Shown piece by piece: positions 18,770 to 28,737 of a DNA stretch of 64,000 bases. The stretch is from Gordonia tangerina (lineage in GTDB: Bacteria > Actinomycetota > Actinomycetes > Mycobacteriales > Mycobacteriaceae). Where the stretch lies: positions 248,001-312,000 of the forward strand of contig NZ_JAKGCU010000002.1 of assembly GCF_021556435.1 (NCBI RefSeq), given 5' to 3'. Both the position numbers and the translations under genes were made by a program. The first letter of the stretch is position 1. The number at the start of each line of letters is the position of its first letter. Below the pieces are notes generated by a model, which was not told the DNA's origin, made no database searches, and worked only from the letters and a program-made list of their open reading frames with translations.

Positions 18770-19752
18770 CTGTCGCCCTCCTGGGGACGTGTGGTGGGTC
18801 GTGCGGCCCGACGCTCGCGCCGCTCGGCGATGCGGCGCGCGAACTCGGCGGCGCGTTGCTCGTAGTCCGGCGGCAGTTCGAACCGTGCGCCGTGACCGGG
18901 CAGGTCGTCCTCGGTGAGCCCTGGGTCCGGAATGATCGGCCGCAGCAAGGGATCCGGTAGCCCGCGGCGCTTCCATTCGCGCGGATACCCGACCGACACC
19001 TCTTCGAAGCGTACGCCGTCGTACCAGGTGGTCCGCGGGATGTGCAGATGGCCGTACACGCAGCACGCGGCGTTGTACCGGGTGTGCCAGTCGGCAGTGA
19101 GTTCGCTTCCGCACCAGAGCGCGAACTCCGGGTACATCAGGGCGTCGGTGGGTTCCCGACGCAACGGCCAATGGTTGATCAGCACAGTGGGTTCGGCGGT
19201 ATCCAGTGCATCGAGGCGCCGGCGCGTCGACTCGATGCGCGCCCGACCCCACGCATCGCGGGTGGGGAACGGCTCCGGCGAGAGCAAGAACTCGTCAGTG
19301 GCGACGACGTTTCGTTCGCGGGCCAACGCCAGCGCGGTCAGCGTGGTGGTGGTGCCCTCGGGACGGAAGGTGTAGTCGTAGAGCAGGAACATCGGCACCA
19401 CCCGAACGCCCGGCGATCCGTCGCCGGGGTCGAACAACGGGTAGATGTCCTCCGGCGTCACGACACCGATGTCTCGGCAGGCCTGCACCAGATAGTCGTA
19501 GCGCGCGACGCCGAAGATCTGCAGCGGGTCCTTCGCGGTGGTGTAGAGCTCGTGGTTGCCCGGCACCCACACTACGGTGTGAAACCTCGTTCGCAGCCGC
19601 CGCAACGTGTCGATGATGTCATCGGTGCGTTCGGCGACATCGCCCGCGACGATCAGCCAGTCATCACTGCTCTGCGGCCGGATCTGGTCGACGATGTGCT
19701 CGTTGCCCCGATGCGCGACATGGAGGTCACTGATCGCCCACAACGTCGCCAT
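18766..19752 (-). CDS. pptH: 4'-phosphopantetheinyl hydrolase PptH (metallophosphoesterase)
   Basis: A 328-residue calcineurin-like phosphoesterase. It shows the metal-binding motif order: SDLHVAHRG (D-x-H), VAGDVAE (GD), PGNHELY (GNHE), and later a YGHLHIPR (GH-x-H). It corresponds to Rv2795c, shown in M. tuberculosis to remove phosphopantetheine from carrier proteins and to counter PptT. It is coupled to pptT by a four-base overlap, so transferase and hydrolase would be made together. Confidence 0.92.
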   Translation of the reverse strand: MATLWAISDLHVAHRGNEHIVDQIRPQSSDDWLIVAGDVAERTDDIIDTLRRLRTRFHTVVWVPGNHELYTTAKDPLQIFGVARYDYLVQACRDIGVVTPEDIYPLFDPGDGSPGVRVVPMFLLYDYTFRPEGTTTTLTALALARERNVVATDEFLLSPEPFPTRDAWGRARIESTRRRLDALDTAEPTVLINHWPLRREPTDALMYPEFALWCGSELTADWHTRYNAACCVYGHLHIPRTTWYDGVRFEEVSVGYPREWKRRGLPDPLLRPIIPDPGLTEDDLPGHGARFELPPDYEQRAAEFARRIAERRERRAARPTTRPQEGDR

Positions 19753-19812
19753 CCGTTCAGCCTAACGATGTGGCCGCGGTCACCTCGGAGCAGCCCGACC
19801 GCCGCGCCTCGG

Positions 19813-20580
19813 TCAGCGGACCGGCGCCCCGGGGAGTGCGGACTTCTCGTAGGTGAGCACACCGTCGGGCTCGGTGACGTACTCGCCGACGCAGCGTCCC
19901 GTGATGGCCGCGACCGTGACGTCCCAGATCTTGGGGTCGAACGGTTCGAAGGTGTGCTCGAGCCCGAGCGCCGGCAGCGACTCGTTGGCCGGGATCGGAG
20001 TGACCCGGCACTGACCTCCGTCGAGGTGGCCGTCGACCCACTCGCGGGCGCTGCGGACGCCGTAGTACTGCGTGGAGCCCGGGGTGTCGTCGCCTTCGTT
20101 CAAAGCTGTCAAGAATGGGGTTCCAGGGCACACCTCGGGGGCGGCCGGTTGGCCACAGGCGCCCGGCGAGCCGTACTGCGGGCTGCCGAACGCGAGGTAG
20201 GTGGACACCTTCTGGTGTCCACCCATCTCCTTGAGATACAGGCGGGAGCTGACACCGCCGATGCTGTGACCGACCAAGGCGACCTGGACCCCGGGATGCT
20301 CGCGGTGAAGTCTGTCCACCGCGGCGCCGATCTGCTTCGCCTCGGCGGTCATGTCGGCGCCCGGGAGGTCGAGGACCGTGGTGGGATATCCGCGCGCCGT
20401 CAGGTTCTGGGCCATCGGCTGATACGGCAGGGCCCCGAGGTACTGCCCCGGGACGATCAGGACGTGCGTCGTCGCAGCCGGCGCGGCGCCGGCCGGAACG
20501 GCGCCGGCCGGAACGGCGCCGGTGGACAGACACATCGCGAACACGCCGCACACGACGGCGACGAGGAATCGGATCGACAT
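19813..20580 (-). CDS. Secreted lipase/esterase (alpha/beta hydrolase)
   Basis: A 255-residue exported hydrolase. An N-terminal signal peptide (hydrophobic core VAVVCGVFAMC, cleavage near the Ala/Pro repeats) is followed by a mature domain whose oxyanion region is VPGQYLG and nucleophile elbow GHSIGG. Several Cys pairs (CGQPAAPEVCPG) suggest disulfides, as in Pseudomonas/Streptomyces lipases. A 15-base repeat encodes (GAVPA)x3 after the signal peptide. The ATG at 20580 is used; upstream ATG readings add non-secretory sequence. The substrate is not predictable. Confidence 0.82.
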   Translation of the reverse strand: MSIRFLVAVVCGVFAMCLSTGAVPAGAVPAGAAPAATTHVLIVPGQYLGALPYQPMAQNLTARGYPTTVLDLPGADMTAEAKQIGAAVDRLHREHPGVQVALVGHSIGGVSSRLYLKEMGGHQKVSTYLAFGSPQYGSPGACGQPAAPEVCPGTPFLTALNEGDDTPGSTQYYGVRSAREWVDGHLDGGQCRVTPIPANESLPALGLEHTFEPFDPKIWDVTVAAITGRCVGEYVTEPDGVLTYEKSALPGAPVR

Positions 20581-20623
20581 GAGGTAAGGGTAACCGAAGC
20601 CGCGGCACGAACTTACCCTTTGG

Positions 20624-21970
20624 TCAGGTCTGCATGCCCGTGCGGCGCCAATCACCCGATCGCACACGATGGGCGACGGCGACCAACCGGAGAACCATGA
20701 ACACCACCAGGCCGCTCCAGATGCCGGCGAGACCCCAATCGAACACCAGCGACAACCAGATCAGTGGCAGGAATCCGCCGAGCGCAGCGGCCAGCGTGGC
20801 AGTGCGCAGGAATCGGGCGTCACCCGCCCCGAGGAGCACCCCGTCGAGCGCGAACACGACGCCCGCGATGGGCAACATCGCGACGAAGAACCACCACGGC
20901 GTCTCGATCGCGTCGAGGATCGCCGGGTCCGAGGTGAACAGCCGCGGGATCAGTGCCGCGCCGAGCGCGAAGACCGCCGCCGCTGCGCCGGCCGCGGCCA
21001 CCGACACCACGGTCACGCGACGCGCCGTACCCACCGCGGAGCCGACGGCTCCCGCACCCAGCGCAGCCCCCACCAGCGACTGCGCGGCGATGGCGAGCGA
21101 GTCGAGAAACAGCGACATGAACTCCCACAGTTGCAGCACCACCTGGTGGGCCGCGACGGCGTGAACGCCGAACCGTGCTGCCACCGCGGCAGCGGAGAGG
21201 AAACACACCTGGAAGGACAGACTGCGCAGCACCAGATCCCGCGCCATCACCAGTTGCGCCCCGATCACCCGTCGATCCGGGGCGATCCGTGGCGTGTCCG
21301 ACCGACGGACCGCACGAACCACCCGGATGGCGAACAGCAGCCCCGTCAGGCCCTGTCCCACCAGGTTCGCCACGGCGCTCCCAGGCAGGCCCATCCGGGG
21401 AAACGGGCCGACACCGTGGGTCAGACCGACCACCAACACCGCCGCCACCGACAGCCCGACCACGACGTAGACAACCGGTCGCCGGGTGTCCTGCACCCCA
21501 CGCATCCAGCCGTTGCCGGCCATCGACAACAGGATCAGCGGAACGCCGAACATGGCGATCCGCAGCCAGCCGGCCCCGTCGGCGACGACCTGTTGCGAAT
21601 CCGCCGAGCCGGTACCGACGAGCACCCGCATCACCACCGGCGCCAGTGGGTACATCACCGCCACCAGCGCAACACCGACTCCGAGCGCGATCCAGCTCGC
21701 CTGTACCCCTTCGGATATCGCACCCGATCGGTCGCCTGCGCCGAATCGACGGGCCGACCGCGCGGTGGTTCCGTAGGAGAGAAAGGTGAGCTGGGTGCTG
21801 ATCACCGACAGCACCAACGTTCCCACACCGAGCGCAGCCAGTTCGTTGCCGCCGAGGCGACCGACCACGGCGAGGTCGAGAAGCAGATACAGCGGCGGCG
21901 CGATGAGTACCGCCAGCGCCGACACGGTGAGCACCGCGATGCGCCGACCGCTCGGCGTCGACGGCGGCAC
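20624..21970 (-). CDS. dinF: MATE-family efflux transporter (DinF-like)
   Basis: A 448-residue integral membrane antiporter with about 12 helices, matching Rv2836c in position after nrnA. The MATE repeats are visible as two homologous six-helix halves with conserved PLYLLLDLAVVGRLG and PWWFFVAMLPIAGVVFALDG. It likely exports cationic drugs or other organic molecules with Na+/H+ exchange. GTG 21970 is the most plausible start, 20 bases past the nrnA stop with GAGAGAG upstream; there is no ATG in a suitable place. Confidence 0.85.
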   Translation of the reverse strand: MPPSTPSGRRIAVLTVSALAVLIAPPLYLLLDLAVVGRLGGNELAALGVGTLVLSVISTQLTFLSYGTTARSARRFGAGDRSGAISEGVQASWIALGVGVALVAVMYPLAPVVMRVLVGTGSADSQQVVADGAGWLRIAMFGVPLILLSMAGNGWMRGVQDTRRPVVYVVVGLSVAAVLVVGLTHGVGPFPRMGLPGSAVANLVGQGLTGLLFAIRVVRAVRRSDTPRIAPDRRVIGAQLVMARDLVLRSLSFQVCFLSAAAVAARFGVHAVAAHQVVLQLWEFMSLFLDSLAIAAQSLVGAALGAGAVGSAVGTARRVTVVSVAAAGAAAAVFALGAALIPRLFTSDPAILDAIETPWWFFVAMLPIAGVVFALDGVLLGAGDARFLRTATLAAALGGFLPLIWLSLVFDWGLAGIWSGLVVFMVLRLVAVAHRVRSGDWRRTGMQT

Positions 21971-21990
21971 GCTCGTGACGTCCGACTCTC

Positions 21991-22947
21991 TCAGAGGGAC
22001 TCCACCAGTCGCGCGACGACGGCGTCGGCGGTGCCGGTGTCGCTGTATCCCGATGCGTGCCGATGGCCACCACCACCGCGTGCCGCGACGATAGGAACGA
22101 GGTCCACGGCGCGTTTGGATCGCAGCGACACGGCCCATTCTCCGGGCGCGGTCTCTTTGAAGACTGCGGCGACCTCGGCCTCGACGGCCGTGCGCACGAT
22201 GTCGATGACGCTCTCGGATTCCTCCCAGCTCATCGCGGAGAGGACGTCGTGACCCACCACCGCATAGACGATCCCCTCGCCGTTGCAGGCGTGCGGGTCG
22301 AGACGCGCGGTCGCGAGCACCTGCGACACCAGGGAGAACCAGGCGAACGGGTGACTGTCGATCAGTGCGCGGCTCCACGCCCGTCCGTCGACTCCGGCGT
22401 CGAGCAGCCGTGCGGCCACCCGGAACGACTCGGGTCGGGCCCAGCGGAACGAGCCGGTGTCGGTGACGATGCCCGCGTAGAGGCAGGTGGCGATGTCGAC
22501 GTCGAGTTCGACACCGAGTTCGTCGAGCACCGCCAACACCAACACAGCGGTACAGTCTGCCGCCGGATCGATCAGGTCGTGGTCGCCGAACCCGTTGTTG
22601 GAGGCATGGTGATCGATTGTCACCGAGCACTCCGCAGCCGAGAACACCGGCGCCAGCCCATCGAGCCGCCCCAGGCTGGCTGCGTCCACCGACACCACCA
22701 CCGGATGCCCCACCACCTCGGCCGCCGGCACGAGCAGCTTGCTACCGGGAAGCTCGCCCAATACCGCCGGCAATGCCACGGTGTCGGGAAACGCGACCTC
22801 CACCTCGGTGCCGAGGTGGGTCAGTGCCAACCCCAGCGCCAGCCCGCTGCCGATGGTGTCCGCGTCCGGGCGCACGTGGCAGAGGATTGTCACGGCGGAT
22901 ACCCCGGTGAGAGCACCGGCGACCGCCGTGCTGGTCGCGGCCGTCAC
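21991..22947 (-). CDS. nrnA: Bifunctional oligoribonuclease / PAP phosphatase NrnA (DHH family)
   Basis: A 318-residue DHH/DHHA1 phosphoesterase that degrades nanoRNA and dephosphorylates 3'-phosphoadenosine 5'-phosphate. The metal-binding motifs are [11 protein letters not shown] (the DHxxPDxD variant), VDAAS, the DHH triad [11 protein letters not shown], and DTGSFRW; the DHHA1 glycine-rich motif [10 protein letters not shown] ends the protein. The GTG at 22947 overlaps the rbfA stop (GTGA). It is the third-last gene of the rimP-nusA-infB operon. Confidence 0.93.
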   Translation of the reverse strand: MTAATSTAVAGALTGVSAVTILCHVRPDADTIGSGLALGLALTHLGTEVEVAFPDTVALPAVLGELPGSKLLVPAAEVVGHPVVVSVDAASLGRLDGLAPVFSAAECSVTIDHHASNNGFGDHDLIDPAADCTAVLVLAVLDELGVELDVDIATCLYAGIVTDTGSFRWARPESFRVAARLLDAGVDGRAWSRALIDSHPFAWFSLVSQVLATARLDPHACNGEGIVYAVVGHDVLSAMSWEESESVIDIVRTAVEAEVAAVFKETAPGEWAVSLRSKRAVDLVPIVAARGGGGHRHASGYSDTGTADAVVARLVESL

Positions 22948-23405
22948 TCCTGGGAACCGTCCTCGTCTGCGGTGTCGTCGTCGTGGCGGTAGGGGTCGGC
23001 CTCACCTGCGGGGGTGGCGGTCGCCGCCTGCCGGGCTACCAGTTCGTCGTTGGCGCGCGCCCGTGCGACGAGTTCCTCCATCTGACGCGCGGCATCGGGC
23101 ACGGTGTCGAGCACGAAGGTCAGCGTCGGGGTGAACCGCACCCCGGTGCCGGCGCCGACCTTGGAGCGGAGGATGCCGGTGGCTTTCGCCAGACCGGCTG
23201 CGGCCGCCTCGTAGTCGGGTTCGGCGTCGATCGATTCGCCCATCACCGTGTAGAACACCGTCGCATAGTGCAGATCGTTGGTGACCCGTGCGTCGGTGAT
23301 GGTGACGTGTTCGAGCCGGGGATCCTTGATCTCGGTGCCGATCGCCGAGGCGACGATCGACGAGATGCGCTTCGCCAAGCGGGCGGCTCGTGCCGAATCA
23401 ACCAT
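22944..23405 (-). CDS. rbfA: Ribosome-binding factor A
   Basis: A 153-residue KH-fold protein that binds the immature 30S subunit and helps 16S rRNA 5' end processing. The core is standard ([19 protein letters not shown] to [16 protein letters not shown]), and the last 35 residues form an acidic disordered tail. The ATG at 23405 has AAAGGA five bases upstream. A strong hairpin separates it from infB upstream. Confidence 0.94.
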   Translation of the reverse strand: MVDSARAARLAKRISSIVASAIGTEIKDPRLEHVTITDARVTNDLHYATVFYTVMGESIDAEPDYEAAAAGLAKATGILRSKVGAGTGVRFTPTLTFVLDTVPDAARQMEELVARARANDELVARQAATATPAGEADPYRHDDDTADEDGSQE

Positions 23406-23430
23406 GATGGTCCTTTCCACTGGGAAACTA

Positions 23431-23476
23431 CTCCCCTTCGGTCCGCGCGCGCAGCGGCACGCGGACCGAAGGGGAG
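23431..23476 (-). terminator. 17-bp perfect hairpin between infB and rbfA
   Basis: CTCCCCTTCGGTCCGCG (23431-23447) is perfectly complementary to 23460-23476, around a 12-base loop, within the 90 bases separating infB and rbfA. There is no T-run. It may attenuate transcription into rbfA-nrnA-dinF or act as an RNA processing/stability element. Confidence 0.65.
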
Positions 23477-23495
23477 GTGGGTTGTCGCGGCGGAC

Positions 23496-26300
23496 TCAGT
23501 CGCGCGGCTTCTCCTGCAATTCGTAACTCTCGATGACGTCGTCGACCTTGATGTCGCTGTAGGTGAGCGTGAGACCACATTCGTAGCCTTCGCGGACCTC
23601 GGTCGCGTCATCCTTCTCGCGCCGCAGAGAGGCGATCGACAGGTTCTCGGCGATCACCACGTTGTCGCGGAGCAGGCGGGCCTTGGCATTACGCCGCATG
23701 ATGCCCGACTGGACCAGACAGCCGGCGATGTTGCCGACCTTCGACGACTTGAAGATGGCCCGGATCTCGGCGCGGCCGAGCTCCACCTCTTCGTAGATCG
23801 GCTTGAGCATGCCCTTGAGCGCGCTCTCGATCTCGTCGATGGCCTGGTAGATGACCGAGTAGTACCGGATGTCGACGCCCTCGCGGTTGGCCAGCTCGGT
23901 GGCCTTGCCCTCCGCACGCACGTTGAACCCGATGATGATCGCGTCCGACGCCGCCGCGAGGTTGACGTTGGTCTCGGTGACACCACCGACACCGCGGTCG
24001 ATGACCCGCAGCGAGACCTCATCGCCCATGTCGATCCCCAGCAACGCCTCTTCGAGCGCCTCGACGGTACCCGAGTTGTCGCCCTTGAGGATGAGGTTGA
24101 GCTGGCTGGTCTCCTTGAGCGCCGAATCCAGGTCTTCCAGACTGATCCGCTTACGGCTGCGCGCGGCCAGCGCATTGCGCTTGCGCGCGTTGCGCCGGTC
24201 GGCGATCTGCCGGGCGGTGCGGTCCTCTTCGACGACGAGCAGGTTGTCGCCCGCGCCGGGCACCGAGGTGAATCCGATGACCTGGACCGGACGCGACGGT
24301 AGCGCCTCGGCGACGTCGTCGCCGTGCTCGTCGACCATGCGGCGGACACGTCCGTAGGCGTCACCCGCGACGATCGAGTCGCCGACCTTGAGGGTGCCGC
24401 GCTGCACGAGCACGGTCGCCACCGGTCCGCGACCACGGTCGAGGTGTGCCTCGATCGCGACACCCTGGGCGTCCATGTCCGGGTTGGCCCGCAGATCCAG
24501 CGAGGCATCCGCGGTCAGCAGGACCGCTTCGAGCAGCGCGTCGATGTTGTCGCCCTGCTTGGCCGAGATGTCGACGAACATGGTCTCGCCGCCGTACTCC
24601 TCGGGGATCAGGCCGTACTCGGTCAGCTGACCGCGGATCTTGGCCGGGTCGGCGCCTTCCTTGTCGATCTTGTTGACCGCGACCACGATCGGCACGTCGG
24701 CCGCCTGGGCGTGGTTGACCGCCTCCACCGTCTGCGGCATGACGCCGTCGTCGGCCGCGACCACGAGGATCGCAATGTCGGTGGCCTTCGCGCCACGGGC
24801 ACGCATGGCGGTGAACGCCTCGTGACCCGGGGTGTCGATGAACGTGATCAGACGATCGTCCCCGTTGAGGTGGGTGTTCACCTGGTAAGCGCCGATGTGC
24901 TGGGTGATGCCACCGGCCTCCGCCTCACGGACATTGGCCTTGCGCACGGTGTCGAGCAGTCGGGTCTTGCCGTGGTCGACGTGACCCATGACGGTGACCA
25001 CCGGCGGACGCTGCTCGAGATCCTCTTCGCCGCCCTCGTCCTCGCCGTAGGACAGATCGAAGCTCTCCAGGAGCTCGCGATCCTCGTCTTCGGGGCTGAC
25101 GACCTGGACGGTGTAGTTCATCTCCGAGCCGAGCAGCTCCAGCGTCTCGTCGTTGACCGACTCGGTCGCCGTGACCATCTCGCCGAGGTTGAACAACGCC
25201 TGGACCAGCGATGCCGGGTTGGCATCGATTTTGTCGGCGAAGTCCGACAGCGAGGCACCACGAGCGAGACGGATGGTCTCGCCGTTGCCGCGCGGCAGCC
25301 GAACGCCACCGACGGCCGGAGCCTGCATGTTCTCGTACTCGGCGCGTTTTGCCCGCTTCGACTTGCGTCCTCTGCGCGGGGCACCGCCGGGACGACCGAA
25401 CGCACCCGCGGCACCGCCGCGACCGCGACCGCCGCCGCCACCTGGGCGTCCGCGGAAACCGCCGGGCGCGCCGCCGCCACCGCCGGGGCCGCCACGGAAG
25501 CCGCCGCCTCCGCCGCCGCCACCACGGCCGCCACCACCGCCGGGTCCGCCGCGACCGGGACGTCCGGCGTCCGGACGCGCCGCACGGCTCGGCATCGCGC
25601 CCGGGCTCGGGCGTGGGGGCATGCTACCGGGGCTGGGACGGGGTCCGCCCTGACCGGGAGCGGGACGACCGCCACCCTGACCTGGGCGTCCACCGGCCCC
25701 GGGCCGACCGCCGCCGGGACGCGGGCCACCCTGCCCCGGACCGGGACGAGGACCCTGCGGCCGTGGAGCGGGCGCCGGCGCGGATGAGTACGGGTTGTTG
25801 CCGACACGCGGTGCGCGCGGGCCGGGCTTGGGACCGGGACGCGGGCCGGGTCGGGCCGCGGGAGCGCTGCCGGCGTCTTTCGCGGCCGGAGCTTCCGGCT
25901 TGGGAGCCGGGGCGGGCTTCGGCTTCGCCGGGGACGGCGTGGGGGCCGGGGCCGGAGACGGAGTCGACGACGGGGCCGGGGTGGCGTCGGCCGCCGCGGC
26001 CGGGGACGGGCCCGGGGTCGGTGCGCCGGGCTTGGGGCCGGGCCGTGCCGGTCCGGGTTTGGCGCCGGAGCCGTTGGCGCCGGGCTTGGGTGCACCGCCG
26101 GGCTTGGGCGCCGACTTGGCGCCTTCCTTGGACCCGGAGGACTTGGGGAATGATTCGCGGAGTCGACGGGCCACTGGGGCCTCCACCGTCGACGACGCAG
26201 ATTTGACGAACTCGCCTTGCTCCTTCAGTCGCTCGAGCACCTGCTTGCTCGTCACGCCGAGTTCTTTGGCCAGTTCATGCACGCGGGCCTTGCCTGCCAC
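23496..26300 (-). CDS. infB: Translation initiation factor IF-2
   Basis: A 934-residue GTPase that positions initiator tRNA on the 30S subunit. The N-terminal IF2_N helix domain ([12 protein letters not shown]) is followed by a very long Pro/Ala/Gly/Arg-rich disordered region (about residues 50-310), including uninterrupted glycine runs. The G domain then shows GHVDHGKT (G1), DTPGHEAFT (G3) and NKID (G4). Domains II, III and IV complete the protein. The GTG at 26300 has GAGGAGA just upstream and matches the M. tuberculosis start. Confidence 0.96.
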   Translation of the reverse strand: MAGKARVHELAKELGVTSKQVLERLKEQGEFVKSASSTVEAPVARRLRESFPKSSGSKEGAKSAPKPGGAPKPGANGSGAKPGPARPGPKPGAPTPGPSPAAAADATPAPSSTPSPAPAPTPSPAKPKPAPAPKPEAPAAKDAGSAPAARPGPRPGPKPGPRAPRVGNNPYSSAPAPAPRPQGPRPGPGQGGPRPGGGRPGAGGRPGQGGGRPAPGQGGPRPSPGSMPPRPSPGAMPSRAARPDAGRPGRGGPGGGGGRGGGGGGGGFRGGPGGGGGAPGGFRGRPGGGGGRGRGGAAGAFGRPGGAPRRGRKSKRAKRAEYENMQAPAVGGVRLPRGNGETIRLARGASLSDFADKIDANPASLVQALFNLGEMVTATESVNDETLELLGSEMNYTVQVVSPEDEDRELLESFDLSYGEDEGGEEDLEQRPPVVTVMGHVDHGKTRLLDTVRKANVREAEAGGITQHIGAYQVNTHLNGDDRLITFIDTPGHEAFTAMRARGAKATDIAILVVAADDGVMPQTVEAVNHAQAADVPIVVAVNKIDKEGADPAKIRGQLTEYGLIPEEYGGETMFVDISAKQGDNIDALLEAVLLTADASLDLRANPDMDAQGVAIEAHLDRGRGPVATVLVQRGTLKVGDSIVAGDAYGRVRRMVDEHGDDVAEALPSRPVQVIGFTSVPGAGDNLLVVEEDRTARQIADRRNARKRNALAARSRKRISLEDLDSALKETSQLNLILKGDNSGTVEALEEALLGIDMGDEVSLRVIDRGVGGVTETNVNLAAASDAIIIGFNVRAEGKATELANREGVDIRYYSVIYQAIDEIESALKGMLKPIYEEVELGRAEIRAIFKSSKVGNIAGCLVQSGIMRRNAKARLLRDNVVIAENLSIASLRREKDDATEVREGYECGLTLTYSDIKVDDVIESYELQEKPRD

Positions 26301-26404
26301 TGCTCTCCTCACTTGTGAGGTCGAGCGGGCTGCCCGCTACGACCTCGGTTTACGTCCGATACGCGCTCATCGTGGGTACTTCACGGTGTGCTCATAGTCT
26401 TCTG

Positions 26405-26764
26405 CTACCTGTTCCGGCCGCGACGGCCATCTTCTTCGGTGATCTCGCCGATCGCTTCGGCGAGGTCGTCGGGGTCCACGGTCAGACCGGGGGCCCGTAG
26501 CGCCGAGGGAAACGCCTTGCGTCGCACCGCGGCGGTCACACAGTCCCTCCGCGGGTGCAACCAGGCACCTCGTCCCGGCACGGTTCGCGCGACGTCCACA
26601 ACCAGTTGTGGCGTGTTGTCGTCCTGTCGGACGGCAACCCGGACCAGATCGGCTGCTTCGGCGCGCTTGCGACAGCCGACACACATCCGGACCGGCCCGA
26701 GGTGGGCGAAACCGTCCTGCTCGCTTCGATCCGGGGGTGGCGTCAACAGTCTTCGCTGAACCAT
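26405..26764 (-). CDS. ylxR: YlxR-family RNA-binding protein (DUF448)
   Basis: A 119-residue basic protein with the YlxR signature RMCVGCRKR and a later GRGAWLHPRRDC motif. It is the Rv2840c counterpart between nusA and infB. Relatives bind RNA and in some bacteria affect RNase P or nucleoid functions; its exact role in actinobacteria is open. Spacing to nusA is 44 bases. Confidence 0.9.
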   Translation of the reverse strand: MVQRRLLTPPPDRSEQDGFAHLGPVRMCVGCRKRAEAADLVRVAVRQDDNTPQLVVDVARTVPGRGAWLHPRRDCVTAAVRRKAFPSALRAPGLTVDPDDLAEAIGEITEEDGRRGRNR

Positions 26765-26808
26765 CGATCAGTCTAGCGCGCCGTAGGTGTTCTCGGACAA
26801 CCGGCTGC

Positions 26809-27846
26809 TCAGTCGGCGTGCGACAGGCCCGGACGGCCGCTGTGCGCGGCCGGTGGCGCCGGATCGGCGTCGGACCGAATGTCGATCCGCCAGCCGGTCA
26901 GCCGGGCAGCGAGTCGAGCGTTCTGGCCTTCCTTGCCGATCGCCAGAGACAACTGATAGTCGGGTACCACGACTCGTGCGGCCTTGGCGGCGAGGTCGAC
27001 GACCTCCACCGAGACAACCTTCGCCGGCGACAATGCATTCCCGACGAACACCCCCGGGTCGGTGTCGTAGTCGATGATGTCGATCTTCTCGCCGGCCAGT
27101 TCGCTCATCACGTTGCGGACCCGCTGCCCCATCGGTCCGATGCACGCGCCCTTGGCGTTGAGTCCGCTCACGCCGGTGTGCACCGCGATCTTCGAGCGAT
27201 GTCCGGCCTCCCGGGCGACAGCGACGATCTCCACCGATCCGTCCTCGATTTCCGGGACCTCGAGCGAGAACAACTTGCGCACCAGATTCGGGTGCGTGCG
27301 CGACAACGTGATCTGCGGCCCACGCGGTCCACGAGAAACGCCCACGACGTAGCACTTGATGCGGTCGCCGTGCTCGTACGTCTCGCCCGGCACCTGCTCG
27401 GCGGTCGGGATGACCCCCTCGGCGCTGTTCGCGTCGCTGCCGATCTGCACCACGATCATCCCGCGGGCGTTGGCGCGGGCGTCCGCCTGCACGACGCCAC
27501 CGACGATCTCACCCTCGTGGGTGGCGAAGTCGCCGAAGTTCTTCTCGTTCTCCGCGTCGCGGAGGCGCTGCAGGATCACCTGACGTGCGGTGGTGGCGGC
27601 GATCCGGCCGAAACCCTCCGGGGTGTCGTCCCACTCGTGGACCACATCGCCGTTGTCGTCGAGCTCCTGCGCGAGCACCCGCACCGCACCGGTCTTGCGA
27701 TTCACGTCGATGCGGGCGTGCGGCGCGAAGCCATCGGTGTGCCGGTAGGCCGTCAGCAGGGCGGTCTCGATCGCGGTGATCACCGTCTCGATGGAGATGC
27801 CCTTGTCGGCCTCGATCATGCGCAGCGCATTGATGTCGATGTTCAT
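26809..27846 (-). CDS. nusA: Transcription termination/antitermination factor NusA
   Basis: A 345-residue factor that binds RNA polymerase and nascent RNA. It has an N-terminal RNAP-binding domain, an S1 domain (about residues 135-200), and two KH domains with GPMGQRV and [16 protein letters not shown] motifs. The C-terminal acidic repeats of E. coli NusA are absent, as usual in actinobacteria. In frame with family starts at ATG 27846. Its leader carries a 17-base tandem repeat. Confidence 0.96.
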   Translation of the reverse strand: MNIDINALRMIEADKGISIETVITAIETALLTAYRHTDGFAPHARIDVNRKTGAVRVLAQELDDNGDVVHEWDDTPEGFGRIAATTARQVILQRLRDAENEKNFGDFATHEGEIVGGVVQADARANARGMIVVQIGSDANSAEGVIPTAEQVPGETYEHGDRIKCYVVGVSRGPRGPQITLSRTHPNLVRKLFSLEVPEIEDGSVEIVAVAREAGHRSKIAVHTGVSGLNAKGACIGPMGQRVRNVMSELAGEKIDIIDYDTDPGVFVGNALSPAKVVSVEVVDLAAKAARVVVPDYQLSLAIGKEGQNARLAARLTGWRIDIRSDADPAPPAAHSGRPGLSHAD

Positions 27847-27878
27847 CTGGCAGTTCTCCTATTCATTTGTGGCTCCTA

Positions 27879-27963
27879 TTCACTTGTCTGGGCTGTTCAC
27901 TTGTCTGGGCTGTTCACTTGTCTGGGCTGTTCACTTGCTTGGGCTGTCCGCTTGCGTTCGGGC
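27879..27963. repeat. 17-base tandem repeat in the nusA leader
   Basis: Four copies of TTCACTTGTCTGGGCTG (the fourth with one changed dinucleotide) start at 27879, 27896, 27913 and 27930, with degenerate copies on either side. They lie in the 187 bases between rimP and nusA, within 33 bases of the nusA start. In the mRNA the unit reads CAGCCCAGACAAGTGAA. The spacing is not a multiple of three and there is no ORF, so it is a leader element, not coding sequence. Confidence 0.85.
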
Positions 27964-28033
27964 GTTCTGTTGTCCGATTTGATTGTGCGCAGTTACACGC
28001 GATTTGTGAATGCGTCGGTGGTGGTGTGTCCGC

Positions 28034-28579
28034 TCAGGGCGCCTGGCGACGCCGCGCGATTTCGTCGGCCTTGAGGCCACACAGCTCTAGTTCGGCGGAA
28101 CTCGGGCGGGAGAAGTCCACGCCCACCACGGCGTTGGTCACCGACTCCAGCATCACCCGCATGGCACTCAGGCGACCACGGTTGTTGACGACGATCTCCA
28201 CCGCGTCCTCATCGACCGATCCGACCCGACCATCGAGGTGCGCCGGGGCACCGGCGGCATCGACGTAGTCAACCGACACCTTGCGGCCGGTGGCGCGCCG
28301 CCAATGCCGGGGCAGGGTGAGGGGGCGGTCCACACCGGGCGAGGTGACCTCGAGCACGTAGGCGGCGTCAGCGGTCTCGGGCGCCGCGTCGAGAACGTCG
28401 GAGATCTGTCGACTGAGGTCGGCGAGGACGTCGAGTTCGCCGCCACCATCGCGGTCGACGACGATGCTGACGTCGGTCCGGCCGGTGGAGCCGGTGACAT
28501 GTACATCCTCGAGGTCGAAGCCCTCGGCGGTGACGACCGATTCGACGAGTCGGTGCACCTGTTCGGCGGTGAGCGGCAC
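28034..28579 (-). CDS. rimP: Ribosome maturation factor RimP
   Basis: A 181-residue protein needed for 30S maturation. The N-terminal alpha/beta domain (VVTAEGFDLEDVHVTG) and the DRPLT-type motif (SPGVDRPLTLPRHW) are diagnostic. The start is GTG 28579 with GAGGAGG upstream. It leads the rimP-nusA-ylxR-infB-rbfA-nrnA-dinF series. The C-terminus ends ARRRQAP. Confidence 0.93.
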   Translation of the reverse strand: MPLTAEQVHRLVESVVTAEGFDLEDVHVTGSTGRTDVSIVVDRDGGGELDVLADLSRQISDVLDAAPETADAAYVLEVTSPGVDRPLTLPRHWRRATGRKVSVDYVDAAGAPAHLDGRVGSVDEDAVEIVVNNRGRLSAMRVMLESVTNAVVGVDFSRPSSAELELCGLKADEIARRRQAP

Positions 28580-28737
28580 AAGCGCCTCCTCGTCTTCAGT
28601 TGTCGCGACGATGCTGTGGACTGATGGTCACGGCGGTGATGGACCGCTCGTGTGCAGTGGCCCATCGTAGACCATCGTGATGGCACCGACGACCAGCCGA
28701 CCGGCTCGTGCTCGAAAGCGGGAAGTCTGCTGGCATC

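Noticed and set aside
18770..19252. N-terminal extension of pptT
   Set aside because: It is the shifted frame of pptH; AGGAGGG and the ATGA overlap fix the start at 18769.
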